A stretch of 50,487 bases of DNA from JBMORL01 sp049322335 (GTDB lineage: Bacteria > Bacteroidota > Bacteroidia > Flavobacteriales_D > UBA2798), in assembly GCA_049322335.1 (NCBI GenBank), contig JBMORL010000121.1, forward strand, positions 1 through 50,487, in the 5' to 3' direction. This document shows, one piece after another, positions 7,970-16,657 of this stretch. The translations under genes and the position numbers were made by a program. Under the pieces are notes generated by a model. It saw only the letters and a list, made by a program, of their open reading frames with translations. It searched no databases and had not been told where the DNA came from. Position 1 is the stretch's first letter. The number at the start of each line of letters is the position of its first letter.

Positions 7970-8911
7970 TCACAATTTAAATTCCCGGATGATTTTTTCC
8001 GCGAGGAAGGAAGATAATTTATAGTATGATTCTTTTGTCCAGCCGGCAATATGAGGCGAGAGAATTACATTTCCGGAATTAATCAGGTATTGAAAAGGAA
8101 CGGGCAGTTTTTCAGCTTCGAGGTTTTCGAAAGAGGCATGTTCGTATTCCAGCACATCGAGGCAGGCGCCTTTTATTTTTCCTGATTGCATGGCATTCAC
8201 CAGGTCTTCGGTATTTACATTTTTACCTCTTGCCGTATTAATAAGCCAGACGGGTTTCGCACAACCATCAATAAAATTTTTATTCACCATGTAATGTGTT
8301 TCTTCCGTAAGCGGAACGTGCAGACTGATGATATCCGCGTTCTGCTGAAGTTCCTTTAGCGTTACTTCTTTTACATTTTCATTTCCGAATCCTGATTTAT
8401 ATTTATCATACGCAAGAACAACGCAACCCATTGCTGATAGTTTTTTAGCGAAGGTACTTCCCATATTTCCGTAGCCGATGATGCCTGTTGTTTTTCCGGC
8501 TATTTCCTCTCCCCTGTTTTCCCCGCGTTTCCAAATTCCCATTCTCACTTCCGCATCAGCACGTTTTAAATTATTAAAAAGCATCAGCAACATTCCCAAT
8601 GCATGTTCACTAACGGCATCACGGTTTCCTTCGGGAGAATTGAAACAGATAATACCGCGTTGTTTGCAATATTCCATATCGATATTTTCCATACCCGCAC
8701 CCGAACGCGCAATGAATTTTAACGCTGTAGCTTTGGCGAGAAATGCCTTGTCCATTTTAAAGCGGCTGCGTATAACTATGCCATCATAATTATGGATCAG
8801 CAATTCTATTTCTTTCTGTGAAGTGGAATGGTGCATAATGCATTTCACTCCTTTTGCTTCCAGCATTTCTTTCAACACAGGATGAACGGTGTCTATAAAA
8901 ATTACTTTCAT
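7970..8911 (-). CDS. D-isomer-specific 2-hydroxyacid dehydrogenase, phosphoglycerate dehydrogenase-like
   Basis: 313 residues with the classic family layout and no C-terminal ACT domain. The NAD-binding loop is GYGNMGSTFAKKL at about 146-158. The catalytic triad appears as Arg in LINTARGKNV, an acidic residue near LDVLEYE, and His in LSPHIAGWTKES. The N-terminal catalytic half includes VIRSRFKMD, SGAGMENID, and NSPEGNRDAVSEHALGMLL, close to 3-phosphoglycerate dehydrogenase. It could make 3-phosphohydroxypyruvate for serine synthesis or act on another 2-hydroxyacid; sequence alone does not decide. It begins 1 base after the mgtE stop, so it is translated from the same transcript. Confidence 0.88.
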   Translation of the reverse strand: MKVIFIDTVHPVLKEMLEAKGVKCIMHHSTSQKEIELLIHNYDGIVIRSRFKMDKAFLAKATALKFIARSGAGMENIDMEYCKQRGIICFNSPEGNRDAVSEHALGMLLMLFNNLKRADAEVRMGIWKRGENRGEEIAGKTTGIIGYGNMGSTFAKKLSAMGCVVLAYDKYKSGFGNENVKEVTLKELQQNADIISLHVPLTEETHYMVNKNFIDGCAKPVWLINTARGKNVNTEDLVNAMQSGKIKGACLDVLEYEHASFENLEAEKLPVPFQYLINSGNVILSPHIAGWTKESYYKLSSFLAEKIIREFKL

Positions 8912-8912
8912 C

Positions 8913-10265
8913 TCAACCTGTATAAAGCATGTGTCCTACAATAAAATAGATCAGCACTCCCAGTAAATCGTTGGTAGTGGTAATAAAAGGCCCGGTAGCC
9001 AAAGCGGGATCAATTTTATATTTATTAAGCGCCAGCGGAACGAATGTGCCAAACACCGCAGCAAATACGATAACCGTTAGTAGAGCGATACTTACGGTAA
9101 GACTGAGATTCACCGAATCATTGACGAGAATATTATAGCCTAAAATCAAAGACGAACAAACCAAACCGTTAATGAGCCCGACAAAAAATTCTTTGGCTAA
9201 TTTAGTAAACATGCTTTGCATTTCTATATTATCACCAGCCAGTTCCTGCACCACAATGGCAGAGGATTGAATTCCCACATTTCCTCCCATAGCAGCGATA
9301 AGCGGAATAAAAATGGCCATTTCGGGATAGATTTGAATTTCGGCTTCGTAACCCGATATTACCTGTGAAATAAGTACTCCTCCCAATAATGCGATCAGCA
9401 ACCATGGAAGACGGGCGCGCGACAACCGCCAGATAGAATCGGACGACTCAACTTTTTCAGAAAGTCCGGATGCCAGCTGGTAATCGCGTTCGGCTTCTTC
9501 CTTGATCACATCCACCACGTCATCAATGGTAATTCTTCCCAACAATTTTCCCTTCTCATCTACTACAGGAAGAACCACGAGGTCATAACGTTCCATAATC
9601 TTGGCTACTTCTTCTTTTTTCTCATGTGTACTTACGGAATGAAATTGCGGATTATATAATTCGATAATGTGTTGTTTGGGAGTAGCTACCAGCAAACTTT
9701 TTAAGGAGAGAAGTCCGCAAAGTATATCATTATCATCCACCACATAAACCGTATACACTGTTTCCACTTCCTGGGCCTGCCTGCGCATTTCCACTATGCA
9801 ACGATCTACAGGCCAGTTGACATTGGCTTTGATAAATTCACGAGCCATCAGGGCACCGGCTGTTCCTTCTTCATAGTTGAGCAGGTGTTCGATATCACTT
9901 ACATGGCCTTCATCTTCGATTTTGGAAATTACCTCCCGTTGTTTTTCTTCAGATAATTCGCCCACTACGTCAGCTGCATCATCCGAATCCATTTCTTCGA
10001 TGTGTTCGGCAATTTCTTTGGTTGTAAGTGATTCGAGGAGTTGTTCGCGGACATCATCATCCAATTCCAGAAGAGTGTCTGCTGCTTTATCGTTTTCTAA
10101 TAATTTAAAAAGGTATTTTCCGTCATCAACATTCAGCTCATTGATAATTTCAGCAATATCCGCCCCGTGGAGTTCGCTGGTAACTCCCGTAATGAATCCA
10201 TCGTTTCCTTTATCGATGGCTTCGCTGATCTGGTCTACGAGTTCTTTGCTGAGTTCAATAGCCAT
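8913..10265 (-). CDS. mgtE: Magnesium transporter MgtE
   Basis: 450 residues. The cytoplasmic N-terminal superhelical domain (about 1-125) contains LLESLTTKEIAEHIEEMDSDDAADVVGEL. Two CBS domains follow at about 130-250 (AGALMAREFI; YTVYVVDDNDILCGLLSLKSLL; LVVLPVVDEKGKLLGRITIDDVVDVI). Five membrane helices complete it, with the family signature PLIAAMGGNVGIQSS and a final IDPALATGPFITTTNDLLG. The family forms dimeric Mg2+ channels gated by Mg2+ bound to the N and CBS domains. I chose the ATG at 10265; an in-frame TTG at 10286 would add seven residues. It sits in an rsmA-mgtE-dehydrogenase operon with a gap of about 50 bases upstream and 1 base downstream. Confidence 0.96.
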   Translation of the reverse strand: MAIELSKELVDQISEAIDKGNDGFITGVTSELHGADIAEIINELNVDDGKYLFKLLENDKAADTLLELDDDVREQLLESLTTKEIAEHIEEMDSDDAADVVGELSEEKQREVISKIEDEGHVSDIEHLLNYEEGTAGALMAREFIKANVNWPVDRCIVEMRRQAQEVETVYTVYVVDDNDILCGLLSLKSLLVATPKQHIIELYNPQFHSVSTHEKKEEVAKIMERYDLVVLPVVDEKGKLLGRITIDDVVDVIKEEAERDYQLASGLSEKVESSDSIWRLSRARLPWLLIALLGGVLISQVISGYEAEIQIYPEMAIFIPLIAAMGGNVGIQSSAIVVQELAGDNIEMQSMFTKLAKEFFVGLINGLVCSSLILGYNILVNDSVNLSLTVSIALLTVIVFAAVFGTFVPLALNKYKIDPALATGPFITTTNDLLGVLIYFIVGHMLYTG

Positions 10266-10315
10266 AGTGTGGCGATTTGCGGGCAAAGGTAAGGAAATAT
10301 ATTATGGAAAAGTTA

Positions 10316-11083
10316 TTAAACGGTAATGGCTTTTGTCAATGAAATAAATTCCTCTACCCCCAGTTGTTCGGGTCTTTTAGTAAACAAAGGATGGTCGATA
10401 TTATTTGTATTCAACGCTTTTATTGAATTACGTATCATTTTTCTCCTCTGATTAAAACATGTTTTTACCACCTGCACAAATAATTTTTCATCACAATCCA
10501 GGTGCTGAACATCATTCCGCTGTAAACGTATGACCGCTGATTTTACTTTGGGAGGTGGATTAAAAACATTTTCATTCACAGTAAACAAATATTCCACATT
10601 ATAAAAAGCCTGCGTAAGTACACTGGTAATACCATACGTTTTCGTTCCCGGTTTTTCAGCCAGACGTTCAGCTACTTCTTTTTGAAACATCCCCGTCATT
10701 TCAGGAACCTGGTTTCTGTTTTCCAGGATTTTAAATACAATTTGCGATGAAATATTGTAGGGGAAATTTCCGGCCACTGCAAATTTTTCATTCATCAATG
10801 TAGCAATATCAGTATGCAAAAAATCTTTGAAATAAATTCTGTTTCCGAGCTGAGAAAAATTTTTATGCAGGTATTCCACCGATTCCTCATCCACTTCCAT
10901 TACACTGATTTCAAATTCTTTTCTTTCTAACAGGTATCGGGTTAGTGCTCCTGTTCCGGGGCCTACTTCCAGCACTTTTTTGTATCCGCCAAAACCAGTC
11001 AATGCTTCTGCCACTTTCCGGGCAATATTCATATCGGTAAGAAAATGCTGGCCAAGATGCTTTTTTGGACGGATGGAACTCAT
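10316..11083 (-). CDS. rsmA: 16S rRNA (A1518/A1519-N6)-dimethyltransferase RsmA (KsgA)
   Basis: 255 residues. It dimethylates two adjacent adenines in the 3' hairpin of 16S rRNA late in small-subunit assembly, using S-adenosylmethionine. N-terminal KKHLGQHFL is the family hallmark. The SAM-binding motif is VGPGTGALTRYLL at about 41-53, the acidic ribose ligand lies in VMEVDEE, and the catalytic motif is NFPYNISSQIVFKIL. The C-terminal half has FNPPPKVKSAVIRL. The ATG at 11083 gives MSSIRPKKHLG; the TTG one codon upstream is less likely. First gene of the rsmA-mgtE-dehydrogenase unit. Loss of this enzyme gives kasugamycin resistance in other bacteria. Confidence 0.97.
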   Translation of the reverse strand: MSSIRPKKHLGQHFLTDMNIARKVAEALTGFGGYKKVLEVGPGTGALTRYLLERKEFEISVMEVDEESVEYLHKNFSQLGNRIYFKDFLHTDIATLMNEKFAVAGNFPYNISSQIVFKILENRNQVPEMTGMFQKEVAERLAEKPGTKTYGITSVLTQAFYNVEYLFTVNENVFNPPPKVKSAVIRLQRNDVQHLDCDEKLFVQVVKTCFNQRRKMIRNSIKALNTNNIDHPLFTKRPEQLGVEEFISLTKAITV

Positions 11084-11149
11084 CAATGAAATTTATTACT
11101 ACAATATTACATTATTTTAAGTTAAAACGATAATCCGTAAATGCAAAAT

Positions 11150-11305
11150 CCCGGAAACCGCAAAGACGCAAAGGAATCGCAAAGACGCGAAGAAAATACG
11201 GAGGAACCACGGAGGAAACGAAGGAAATGCACACAGAGTGGAAGAGAGTTTTTTGTTTAAAAAAATCCGTAAATACAAAATTCAGAAACCGCGGAAAACG
11301 CAGAG
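11150..11305. repeat. Degenerate CGCAAAGACGC / CGCGGAG intergenic repeat tract
   Basis: The spacer upstream of rsmA holds repeated words: CCGCAAAGACGCAAAG, TCGCAAAGACGCGAAG, ACGGAGGAACCACGGAGGAA, then ACCGCGGAAAACGCAGAG. Related fragments occur at about 11705-11730, 11862-11880, 12155-12185, 26803-26840 and 28118-28142. The tract is low complexity and imperfect and holds no gene. Just after it, 11338-11358 has repeated CTCAT-containing words similar to those at 26941-26980. Confidence 0.6.
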
Positions 11306-11361
11306 AAAACTCTTTATCATGGCTATGACACAGGTTCGCTCATCACTCATGACTCATCACT

Positions 11362-11676
11362 TCATCTTTCAGCCTGGTGAATAACTTCCAGTATCGTTCT
11401 GAAAGCAGCAAATTTTCCGGCATATTTTTCGGAGTGATCTTTTTGTAAAGCCGGGGCAAATTTATCGCGGTATAATTCGTAGGTGGGCATGTCTTTGCAC
11501 AGGTATTGAATGGAATAAGAAATTCCCCCTTCGCTTTCGGCATGGATTTTACAAATTCTGTTTTCGAGAAAACAGCCGGTGGCGAGTACATCGGGAATGT
11601 GTTTTTCCTTCATCCATTGCAGCCATTCGTCATGAACGGAATGGTCGATGTTTACGGTGACGTTGTAGATGATCAT
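11362..11676 (-). CDS. DUF4286-like small protein
   Basis: 104 residues starting MIIYNVTVNIDHSVHDEWLQWM, with KEKHIPDVLATG, then ISYSIQYLCKDMPTYELYRDKFAPALQKDH, matching my recollection of the DUF4286 family, a ferredoxin-like dimeric alpha/beta fold of unknown function found in Bacteroidota. I chose the ATG at 11676 because the reading frame further upstream translates the CGCGGAG repeat tract and is not protein-like. No signal peptide, so cytoplasmic. It sits alone between repeat-rich spacers. Confidence 0.8.
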   Translation of the reverse strand: MIIYNVTVNIDHSVHDEWLQWMKEKHIPDVLATGCFLENRICKIHAESEGGISYSIQYLCKDMPTYELYRDKFAPALQKDHSEKYAGKFAAFRTILEVIHQAER

Positions 11677-11699
11677 TCGACAAATATAAAAATACAAAA

Positions 11700-11890
11700 T
11701 GAAATAACCGCGGAGTTCACGGACTCGCCTTCGCGAAGCGCTTTGGCGGAGCAAGGGGAAATACACGCAAAGCCGGATAGACTTTTGGGAATATACTATT
11801 CTTATGTTTGTTTTATATACTTATGACAAGTAAAGGCAAATTGAGCTAAGAAATTGCAAAACCGCGGAGGGCGCTGAGATGAAGAGATTT
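11700..11890. repeat. Repeat-containing spacer
   Basis: Contains AACCGCGGAGTTCACGGA and a hairpin-like CCTTCGCGAAG core at about 11728-11745, then ACCGCGGAGGGCGCTGAGAT at about 11861. These belong to the dispersed CGCGGAG word family seen at 11150-11305. No gene seen. Confidence 0.45.
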
Positions 11891-11900
11891 TTTGAAAAAT

Positions 11901-12137
11901 TTATTTTTTCTCGTTCACCGAATCAAAACCGGAGTTAAGGGAGTCGTAGTTTTTTTCGAGGGAGGAATAAGGGATGGTAAGCGACTGATAAGTTTCGGTA
12001 AGTGATTTAAAATTCATATATATTTCTGAAAAATCCTGGCTCATTACTTCATAATTGGTTTTCAGGGAAACGTAATCGTGTTCCGTATCGTGGTAACCGG
12101 AATCGAGGGAAAGATAATTTTTATAATCGGGTTCCAT
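11901..12137 (-). CDS. Small acidic protein with YxSL heptad-like repeats, unknown
   Basis: 78 residues with a striking pattern of Tyr/Phe followed by SL at about 7-10 residue spacing (YLSL, YVSL, FKSL, YQSL, YSSL, YDSL, FDSV), suggesting a single amphipathic or coiled-coil helix. No Arg or Cys, few strongly hydrophobic residues, no signal peptide. It follows the TPR protein by 54 bases of CGCGGAG repeat-like DNA and could be the last gene of the serS-lipoprotein-TPR operon. I recognise no family. The biased repeated composition could also arise by chance from a repeat tract, so this is tentative. Confidence 0.5.
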   Translation of the reverse strand: MEPDYKNYLSLDSGYHDTEHDYVSLKTNYEVMSQDFSEIYMNFKSLTETYQSLTIPYSSLEKNYDSLNSGFDSVNEKK

Positions 12138-12191
12138 AACTATTATTTTTACTACATAACCGCAGGGGCGCGGAGTTCATGCGGAGAAAAT

Positions 12192-14030
12192 TCAATTTAC
12201 ATCTTCGCCACGCAACTGCCGGAATCGTTTGCGTGATTCCACTACATAAGAGCTGCCGGGAAAATCGAACATCAGTTTTTTATATAATTCGGATGCCTTT
12301 TCGGTATTTTTAAAATAATAGTGGTTCAGCTCGGCAAGATTAAATAATGCGTCATCAGCCAGGATGTCAAAAGGATCGTTATCCAGGATAATCTGCAGCT
12401 CGGCAGCCGCCAGTTCATATTGTTGTCGTTTCATGGCAATTTTATATCGTACATAATGTGATTCGTCTTTGAGCGAATGCCAGGGATGTCTTCCGTTCAG
12501 TGTATCGAGTTTCTGAATAGCTTCATCATAACGGTTTTGGAACACCAGCAGATCGGCTTCAGCATATAATTTCATAGCCTCCACCATAGAATCCAACCCA
12601 AGATTATCGGTAATGAGCAACGATAGCTGCATGGCATCGTTACTTATAAATTTAGAAGTAGAAGTTTTTAAAACATCCAGTTGTGCCTGTGCCCAGTTAA
12701 AATCACCGGTATAAAAAGAAATTTTTGCATTCCTGAATTTTGCTTCCTGACCGAGTATATCCTGTTTGAAAGCAAGATCCACCTGGTAATAATACAATGA
12801 CGCATCCCAAACTTTTCCCTGCATCAGCAAAACATCTGCCAGTTCCAGTTTCGTTTCTCCCTGGGTGATGTTACTTATGCCGGGCATATTTACCACTTCG
12901 AGCAAAATTTCTTCTGCTGCCTGTGGTTTGTGAAGATAAAACGCCTGCAGTTTCGCAAGGCCGCGCATGAGGTTAACGGTGGAAGGGCTCTTTTTTAGTT
13001 CGGTTAGCGTTTCGGTATAATTTTTTTCCAGTAAAAGCAAATCAGCCTGTTCGTAAATACCGCGGTTAACGACTTTTTTCGACAGTACTTCCACAAGTTC
13101 TATTTTACTATCCAGATAATGGGGATTATCTTTTCCCTTTTCGGTGATCAGGTATTCAAAACATTTAATAGCAATATCCGGCTGGTCGTTTTCTTTACAA
13201 CTTCTTCCGAAATTGAACATCGTACGCCCCTCGTCATCTTTTTTTCTTTTGTCGTAAGCTTTCACCTGCACAAAAGCCGAATTGTAATCTCCCTTGCTTT
13301 GAAAAAACCAGATAAGCATTTCGTTATACACCTCATCATCGGGATTTTTCTGAACGCGTTTAAGAATTTCCGTACGCAGCATTTCCACTCTTGCGTTATT
13401 GGGTTCGTCAAAATTCACTGCGGTAGACAACAGTGATTGCACTACGGCTATTTCTTTTGGCGATTTATCCAGTTTAATGAGATATTGTTCCAGCATTCCT
13501 TTTATATCACCCTTCATTCCGAACACTTCGCCCTTTTGCTGACTAAAATCGAGATATCCGTTGGAAAGTTTTTCGGCTTGTTCGTAGGTTTTTAATGCAT
13601 AATCGTATTCTGCTTTTTCCCTGAACGCATACCCAATAGTAAGGGCCTGCTGGTAATCACCGGTAATTTCTTTAATGGCGTTATCGAATTCTTTTTTTGA
13701 TTTTTGTTCCTCACCCGTAATTTTATACAATTCACCAAGGTCGATATAAAATTTCGCGTTTCCCGGCTCGGTTTTCATGTGTTTTTTAATAAGCTTCTCT
13801 GCTTCTTTGTATTCTTTTATCTCAATGAGGCATTTCAGCAGATAACCATAGTAAAAAGAAGTAGCTTTTTTATCGTATAGTTTCTGGTAATACATGGCTG
13901 CTTTATCATATTCTCCTTCCTGGAAATAATGTGCAGCCAGCTGCTGATCGTTGGTGGGTTGTGCAGAAAGAAAATTTATTCCTGTAACAGAAAGAAAAAG
14001 TAAAAGGAATATTGCTTTAATTTTTTTCAT
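12192..14030 (-). CDS. Exported tetratricopeptide-repeat protein
   Basis: 612 residues. The signal peptide covers 1-23 (AIFLLLFLSVTGINFLSA), with Gln at +1. The mature part is alpha-helical with TPR-like motifs throughout: AAHYFQEGEYDKAAMYYQKLY, LIEIKEYKEAEKLIKKH, LGELYKITGEEQKSKKEFDNA, ALKTYEQAEKLS, and near the end DDALFNLAELNHYYFKNTEKASELYKKLM, which resembles tol-pal/BamD-type repeats. It probably acts as a periplasmic scaffold; the partner is unknown. It overlaps the 3' end of the upstream lipoprotein gene by 14 bases, so the two are translationally coupled and likely functionally linked. Confidence 0.85.
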   Translation of the reverse strand: MKKIKAIFLLLFLSVTGINFLSAQPTNDQQLAAHYFQEGEYDKAAMYYQKLYDKKATSFYYGYLLKCLIEIKEYKEAEKLIKKHMKTEPGNAKFYIDLGELYKITGEEQKSKKEFDNAIKEITGDYQQALTIGYAFREKAEYDYALKTYEQAEKLSNGYLDFSQQKGEVFGMKGDIKGMLEQYLIKLDKSPKEIAVVQSLLSTAVNFDEPNNARVEMLRTEILKRVQKNPDDEVYNEMLIWFFQSKGDYNSAFVQVKAYDKRKKDDEGRTMFNFGRSCKENDQPDIAIKCFEYLITEKGKDNPHYLDSKIELVEVLSKKVVNRGIYEQADLLLLEKNYTETLTELKKSPSTVNLMRGLAKLQAFYLHKPQAAEEILLEVVNMPGISNITQGETKLELADVLLMQGKVWDASLYYYQVDLAFKQDILGQEAKFRNAKISFYTGDFNWAQAQLDVLKTSTSKFISNDAMQLSLLITDNLGLDSMVEAMKLYAEADLLVFQNRYDEAIQKLDTLNGRHPWHSLKDESHYVRYKIAMKRQQYELAAAELQIILDNDPFDILADDALFNLAELNHYYFKNTEKASELYKKLMFDFPGSSYVVESRKRFRQLRGEDVN

Positions 14031-14604
14031 TTATCAATGCGGCCAGTTTTTTCAATTCCTGTTCCCTGATCATGTTTTCAATAATGGGATTTAATGAATC
14101 GAAATCTTTAATTGCCTGATCATGTGTTTGTTTATATGCCTGATACGAAGAGAGGAGCCTCATGGTTGCTTCTGTTTCTGTTTTTAAATACACTTTAACA
14201 GAATCGGGGTTCAATGTGTGGTTTTTGATGTCGTTGGCGAGGTTATTGAGCTGTTGTTCGGTATAGGTAAATTCTTCCCGCAGTGTTTTGCGCATGCCGC
14301 TCATTTTCATCCCGGCCTTTTTAAACCCTTTATACGATGTTATCCGCTGGCCGATCTCCATAGTAAGTGTATCTCCCGGCTGGTACATGTTTTTGATTGC
14401 AGTAAGATTTTTAAGCGCGGTTTCGTTGATTTGTGATATCCGTTGTGTATCTATTGACATAAAATCCTTTTTGGCATTCTGCACCTGGGTTTTCAGGCTG
14501 TCGATGGTTTGCAGTTCATGGCTCATATCAGGACTACAGGAAATAAAGAACCCGGGCAAAATCATTGTTGCCATTAACACCACGAAAAAAATTCTTGTTT
14601 TCAT
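14017..14604 (-). CDS. Helical lipoprotein of unknown function
   Basis: 195 residues. The N-terminus (FFVVLMATMILPGFFISC) ends in a lipobox-like ISC, so it is probably lipid-anchored. The mature protein is predominantly helical and charged, with segments such as LQTIDSLKTQVQNAKKDF and FTYTEQQLNNLANDIKNHTL compatible with coiled coil. No recognised domain. Its ATG overlaps the serS stop by one base (TGATG) and its end overlaps the TPR gene, giving a tight serS-lipoprotein-TPR operon. I infer that lipoprotein and TPR protein form an envelope pair; coupling to serS is positional only. Confidence 0.75.
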   Translation of the reverse strand: MKTRIFFVVLMATMILPGFFISCSPDMSHELQTIDSLKTQVQNAKKDFMSIDTQRISQINETALKNLTAIKNMYQPGDTLTMEIGQRITSYKGFKKAGMKMSGMRKTLREEFTYTEQQLNNLANDIKNHTLNPDSVKVYLKTETEATMRLLSSYQAYKQTHDQAIKDFDSLNPIIENMIREQELKKLAALINEKN

Positions 14605-15872
14605 CAGTCAATCATTTCAAATCCTGTATAGGGAATAAGTACTTCGGGTACTTTTATTCCTTTATCGGTTTGGTTATTTTCATAGAGAGACGCTACAATA
14701 CGTGGTAACGCCAAAGCACTTCCGTTTAGTGTATGCGCCAATCTTGTTTTTCCATTATTATCTTTAAAACGCAATTTTAGCCTGTTGGCCTGGAAAGTTT
14801 CGAAATTGGATGTAGAAGAAACTTCGAGCCATTTTTCCTGTGCTGATGAATACGCTTCAAAATCGTAGGTGAGTGCAGAAGTAAAACCCATATCTCCGCC
14901 ACATAAACGGAGAATGCGGAAAGGCAACCCGAGTTTTATTAATAAACCTTTTACGTGTTCCACCATAGTGTCTAAAGTCTGGTAAGAACGATCGGGATGT
15001 TCGATCTGTACGATTTCTACTTTATCAAACTGATGTAAACGGTTTAATCCGCGCACATCTTTTCCATAGCTGCCGGCTTCTCTTCTGAAACAAGGTGTGT
15101 ATCCGGTAAGTTTTACCGGCAATTCTTCTTCTTTTAAAATCACATCGCGATATAAATTGGTAAGCGGCACTTCGGCTGTGGGTATCATGTAAAGATTATC
15201 TATACCGATATGATACATCTGGCCTTCCTTATCGGGAAGTTGCCCTGTGCCGTAACCGGAAGCTTCATTTACCACATGTGGAGGTTGTGTTTCGGCATAT
15301 CCTGCTTTGGTGGCTTCATCGAGAAAAAAATTGATAAGTGCCCGCTGGAATTTTGCACCTTTTCCTCTATACACAGGAAATCCTGCACCGGTAATTTTCA
15401 CTCCCAGTTCAAAGTCGATGAGATTGTATTTGGCGGCCAGTTCCCAGTGAGGAAGCGCGTTGGATAATTTTGGGATTTCTCCATGACGAAAAACTTCAAG
15501 ATTTTCTTCCGGGGATTTTCCGTTGGGAACGATTGTATTGGGAGTATTGGGCAGTGTATAAAGAAGTTGTTGCACTTCTTTTTCCAGTTCTGCCAGTTTA
15601 TCCTGTGCTTCTTTTGTAGAATTTTTTAAAAGAGATGTTTTTTCTCTGGCAGCATTAGCTTCTTCTTTTTTTCCGGATTGCATCAGTGCGCCAATCTCTT
15701 TTGAAATTTTATTCAGCTCTGCCAGTTGAGCATCCATTTCATTCTGGATTTTTCTGCGTGAAGCATCCACATCCAGAATTTTTGTAATCGTTTCTGTGGC
15801 ATCAAAATTTCTTTTTTTGAGCCTTTCGATGGCCTCGTCTTTTTTTTCCCTCAGGTAATGTATTTCGAGCAT
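14604..15872 (-). CDS. serS: Seryl-tRNA synthetase
   Basis: 422 residues, normal length. Charges tRNA-Ser (and selenocysteine tRNA where present) with serine. The N-terminal antiparallel coiled coil (about 30-100; RRKIQNEMDAQLAELNKISKEI) is the tRNA-binding arm. The class II catalytic core shows motif 2, CFRREAGSYGKDVRGLNRLHQFDKVE, the MIPTAEVPLTNLY segment, and motif 3 around LNGSALALPRIVASLYEN. It is first in the operon with the lipoprotein and TPR genes. Confidence 0.97.
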   Translation of the reverse strand: MLEIHYLREKKDEAIERLKKRNFDATETITKILDVDASRRKIQNEMDAQLAELNKISKEIGALMQSGKKEEANAAREKTSLLKNSTKEAQDKLAELEKEVQQLLYTLPNTPNTIVPNGKSPEENLEVFRHGEIPKLSNALPHWELAAKYNLIDFELGVKITGAGFPVYRGKGAKFQRALINFFLDEATKAGYAETQPPHVVNEASGYGTGQLPDKEGQMYHIGIDNLYMIPTAEVPLTNLYRDVILKEEELPVKLTGYTPCFRREAGSYGKDVRGLNRLHQFDKVEIVQIEHPDRSYQTLDTMVEHVKGLLIKLGLPFRILRLCGGDMGFTSALTYDFEAYSSAQEKWLEVSSTSNFETFQANRLKLRFKDNNGKTRLAHTLNGSALALPRIVASLYENNQTDKGIKVPEVLIPYTGFEMID

Positions 15873-15909
15873 GGGATAAAAATTGTGTTGTTATTGTCTG
15901 GTATAAAAG

Positions 15910-15945
15910 TAAAAAAAAAGCCCCCGTTTAAGAGCGGGAGCTTTC
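15910..15945 (-). terminator. Rho-independent terminator after rplU-rpmA
   Basis: On the minus strand AAGCTCCCG (15935-15943) pairs with CGGGGGCTT (15918-15926, one G-T pair) around an eight-base loop, followed by a run of nine T. It separates the ribosomal protein operon from serS. Confidence 0.85.
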
Positions 15946-15962
15946 CTGTAACGGGTTATTTT

Positions 15963-16220
15963 TTAGTTGGCGGGTTCGATGGAAACATACGAACGGTCGT
16001 CTGCTTTCTTTCTGAAAACAACAGTTCCGTCAACCAATGCGAACAGGGTATGGTCTTTACCGATACCTACATTTTTTCCCGGGTGGTGTTTGGTTCCGCG
16101 CTGACGAACAAGGATATTTCCGGCAATAGCAGTTTGCCCACCGAAAATTTTAATACCCAGTCGTTTTGAGTGCGATTCGCGACCGTTTTTTGAACTACCG
16201 ACCCCTTTTTTGTGTGCCAT
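15963..16220 (-). CDS. rpmA: 50S ribosomal protein L27
   Basis: 85 residues. L27 reaches with its N-terminal tail towards the peptidyl transferase centre. Starts MAHKKGVGSSKNGRESHSKR, the universal N-terminus, without the cleavable extension seen in Firmicutes. It continues with GGQTAIAGNILVRQRGTKHHPG and GKDHTLFALVDG. Follows rplU by about 32 bases, the standard L21-L27 order. Confidence 0.98.
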   Translation of the reverse strand: MAHKKGVGSSKNGRESHSKRLGIKIFGGQTAIAGNILVRQRGTKHHPGKNVGIGKDHTLFALVDGTVVFRKKADDRSYVSIEPAN

Positions 16221-16252
16221 GGTGTTAGTTTTTTAATAGTGTTTTTACTGTT

Positions 16253-16564
16253 TTACCCTTCGATTTTTTCAATCTGAACCTGGGTGAAAGACTGACGGTG
16301 ACCATTTTTCACCTTAAAGCCTTTTCTTCTTTTCTTTTTGAAGACGATCACTTTGTCGCCTTTCAGGTGCTTCAGGATTTTACCTGTAACTTTTGCACCA
16401 TTTATAGCCGGGGCGCCAACGTTTACTTTTCCTTCGTTGTCGGTGAGGAGAACTTTATCGAAAACTACTTTAGAGCCTTCTTCTCCCTCGATACGATGGA
16501 CATATACACGCTGATCTTTTGCCACTTTGAACTGCTGCCCTGCTATTTCTACAATTGCGTACAT
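16253..16564 (-). CDS. rplU: 50S ribosomal protein L21
   Basis: 103 residues, the usual length. MYAIVEIAGQQFKVAKDQ is the conserved start, followed by FDKVLLTDNEGKVNVGAP, VTGKILKHLKGDKVIVFKKKRRKGF and KVKNGHRQSFTQVQIEKI, the signature C-terminal segment. First gene of the rplU-rpmA operon. Confidence 0.98.
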   Translation of the reverse strand: MYAIVEIAGQQFKVAKDQRVYVHRIEGEEGSKVVFDKVLLTDNEGKVNVGAPAINGAKVTGKILKHLKGDKVIVFKKKRRKGFKVKNGHRQSFTQVQIEKIEG

Positions 16565-16657
16565 TTTTTCAGTTTTTTGGGTTAGACCATTTTTCCCTAA
16601 AAAGGGGCTGCAAATGTAATAAAGATTTTGGATTTTTCAATAGATACCTGTTGATAT

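Noticed and set aside
11677..11766. N-terminal extension of the DUF4286-like protein
   Set aside because: It translates the CGCGGAG repeat tract; the ATG at 11676 gives the family's normal start.
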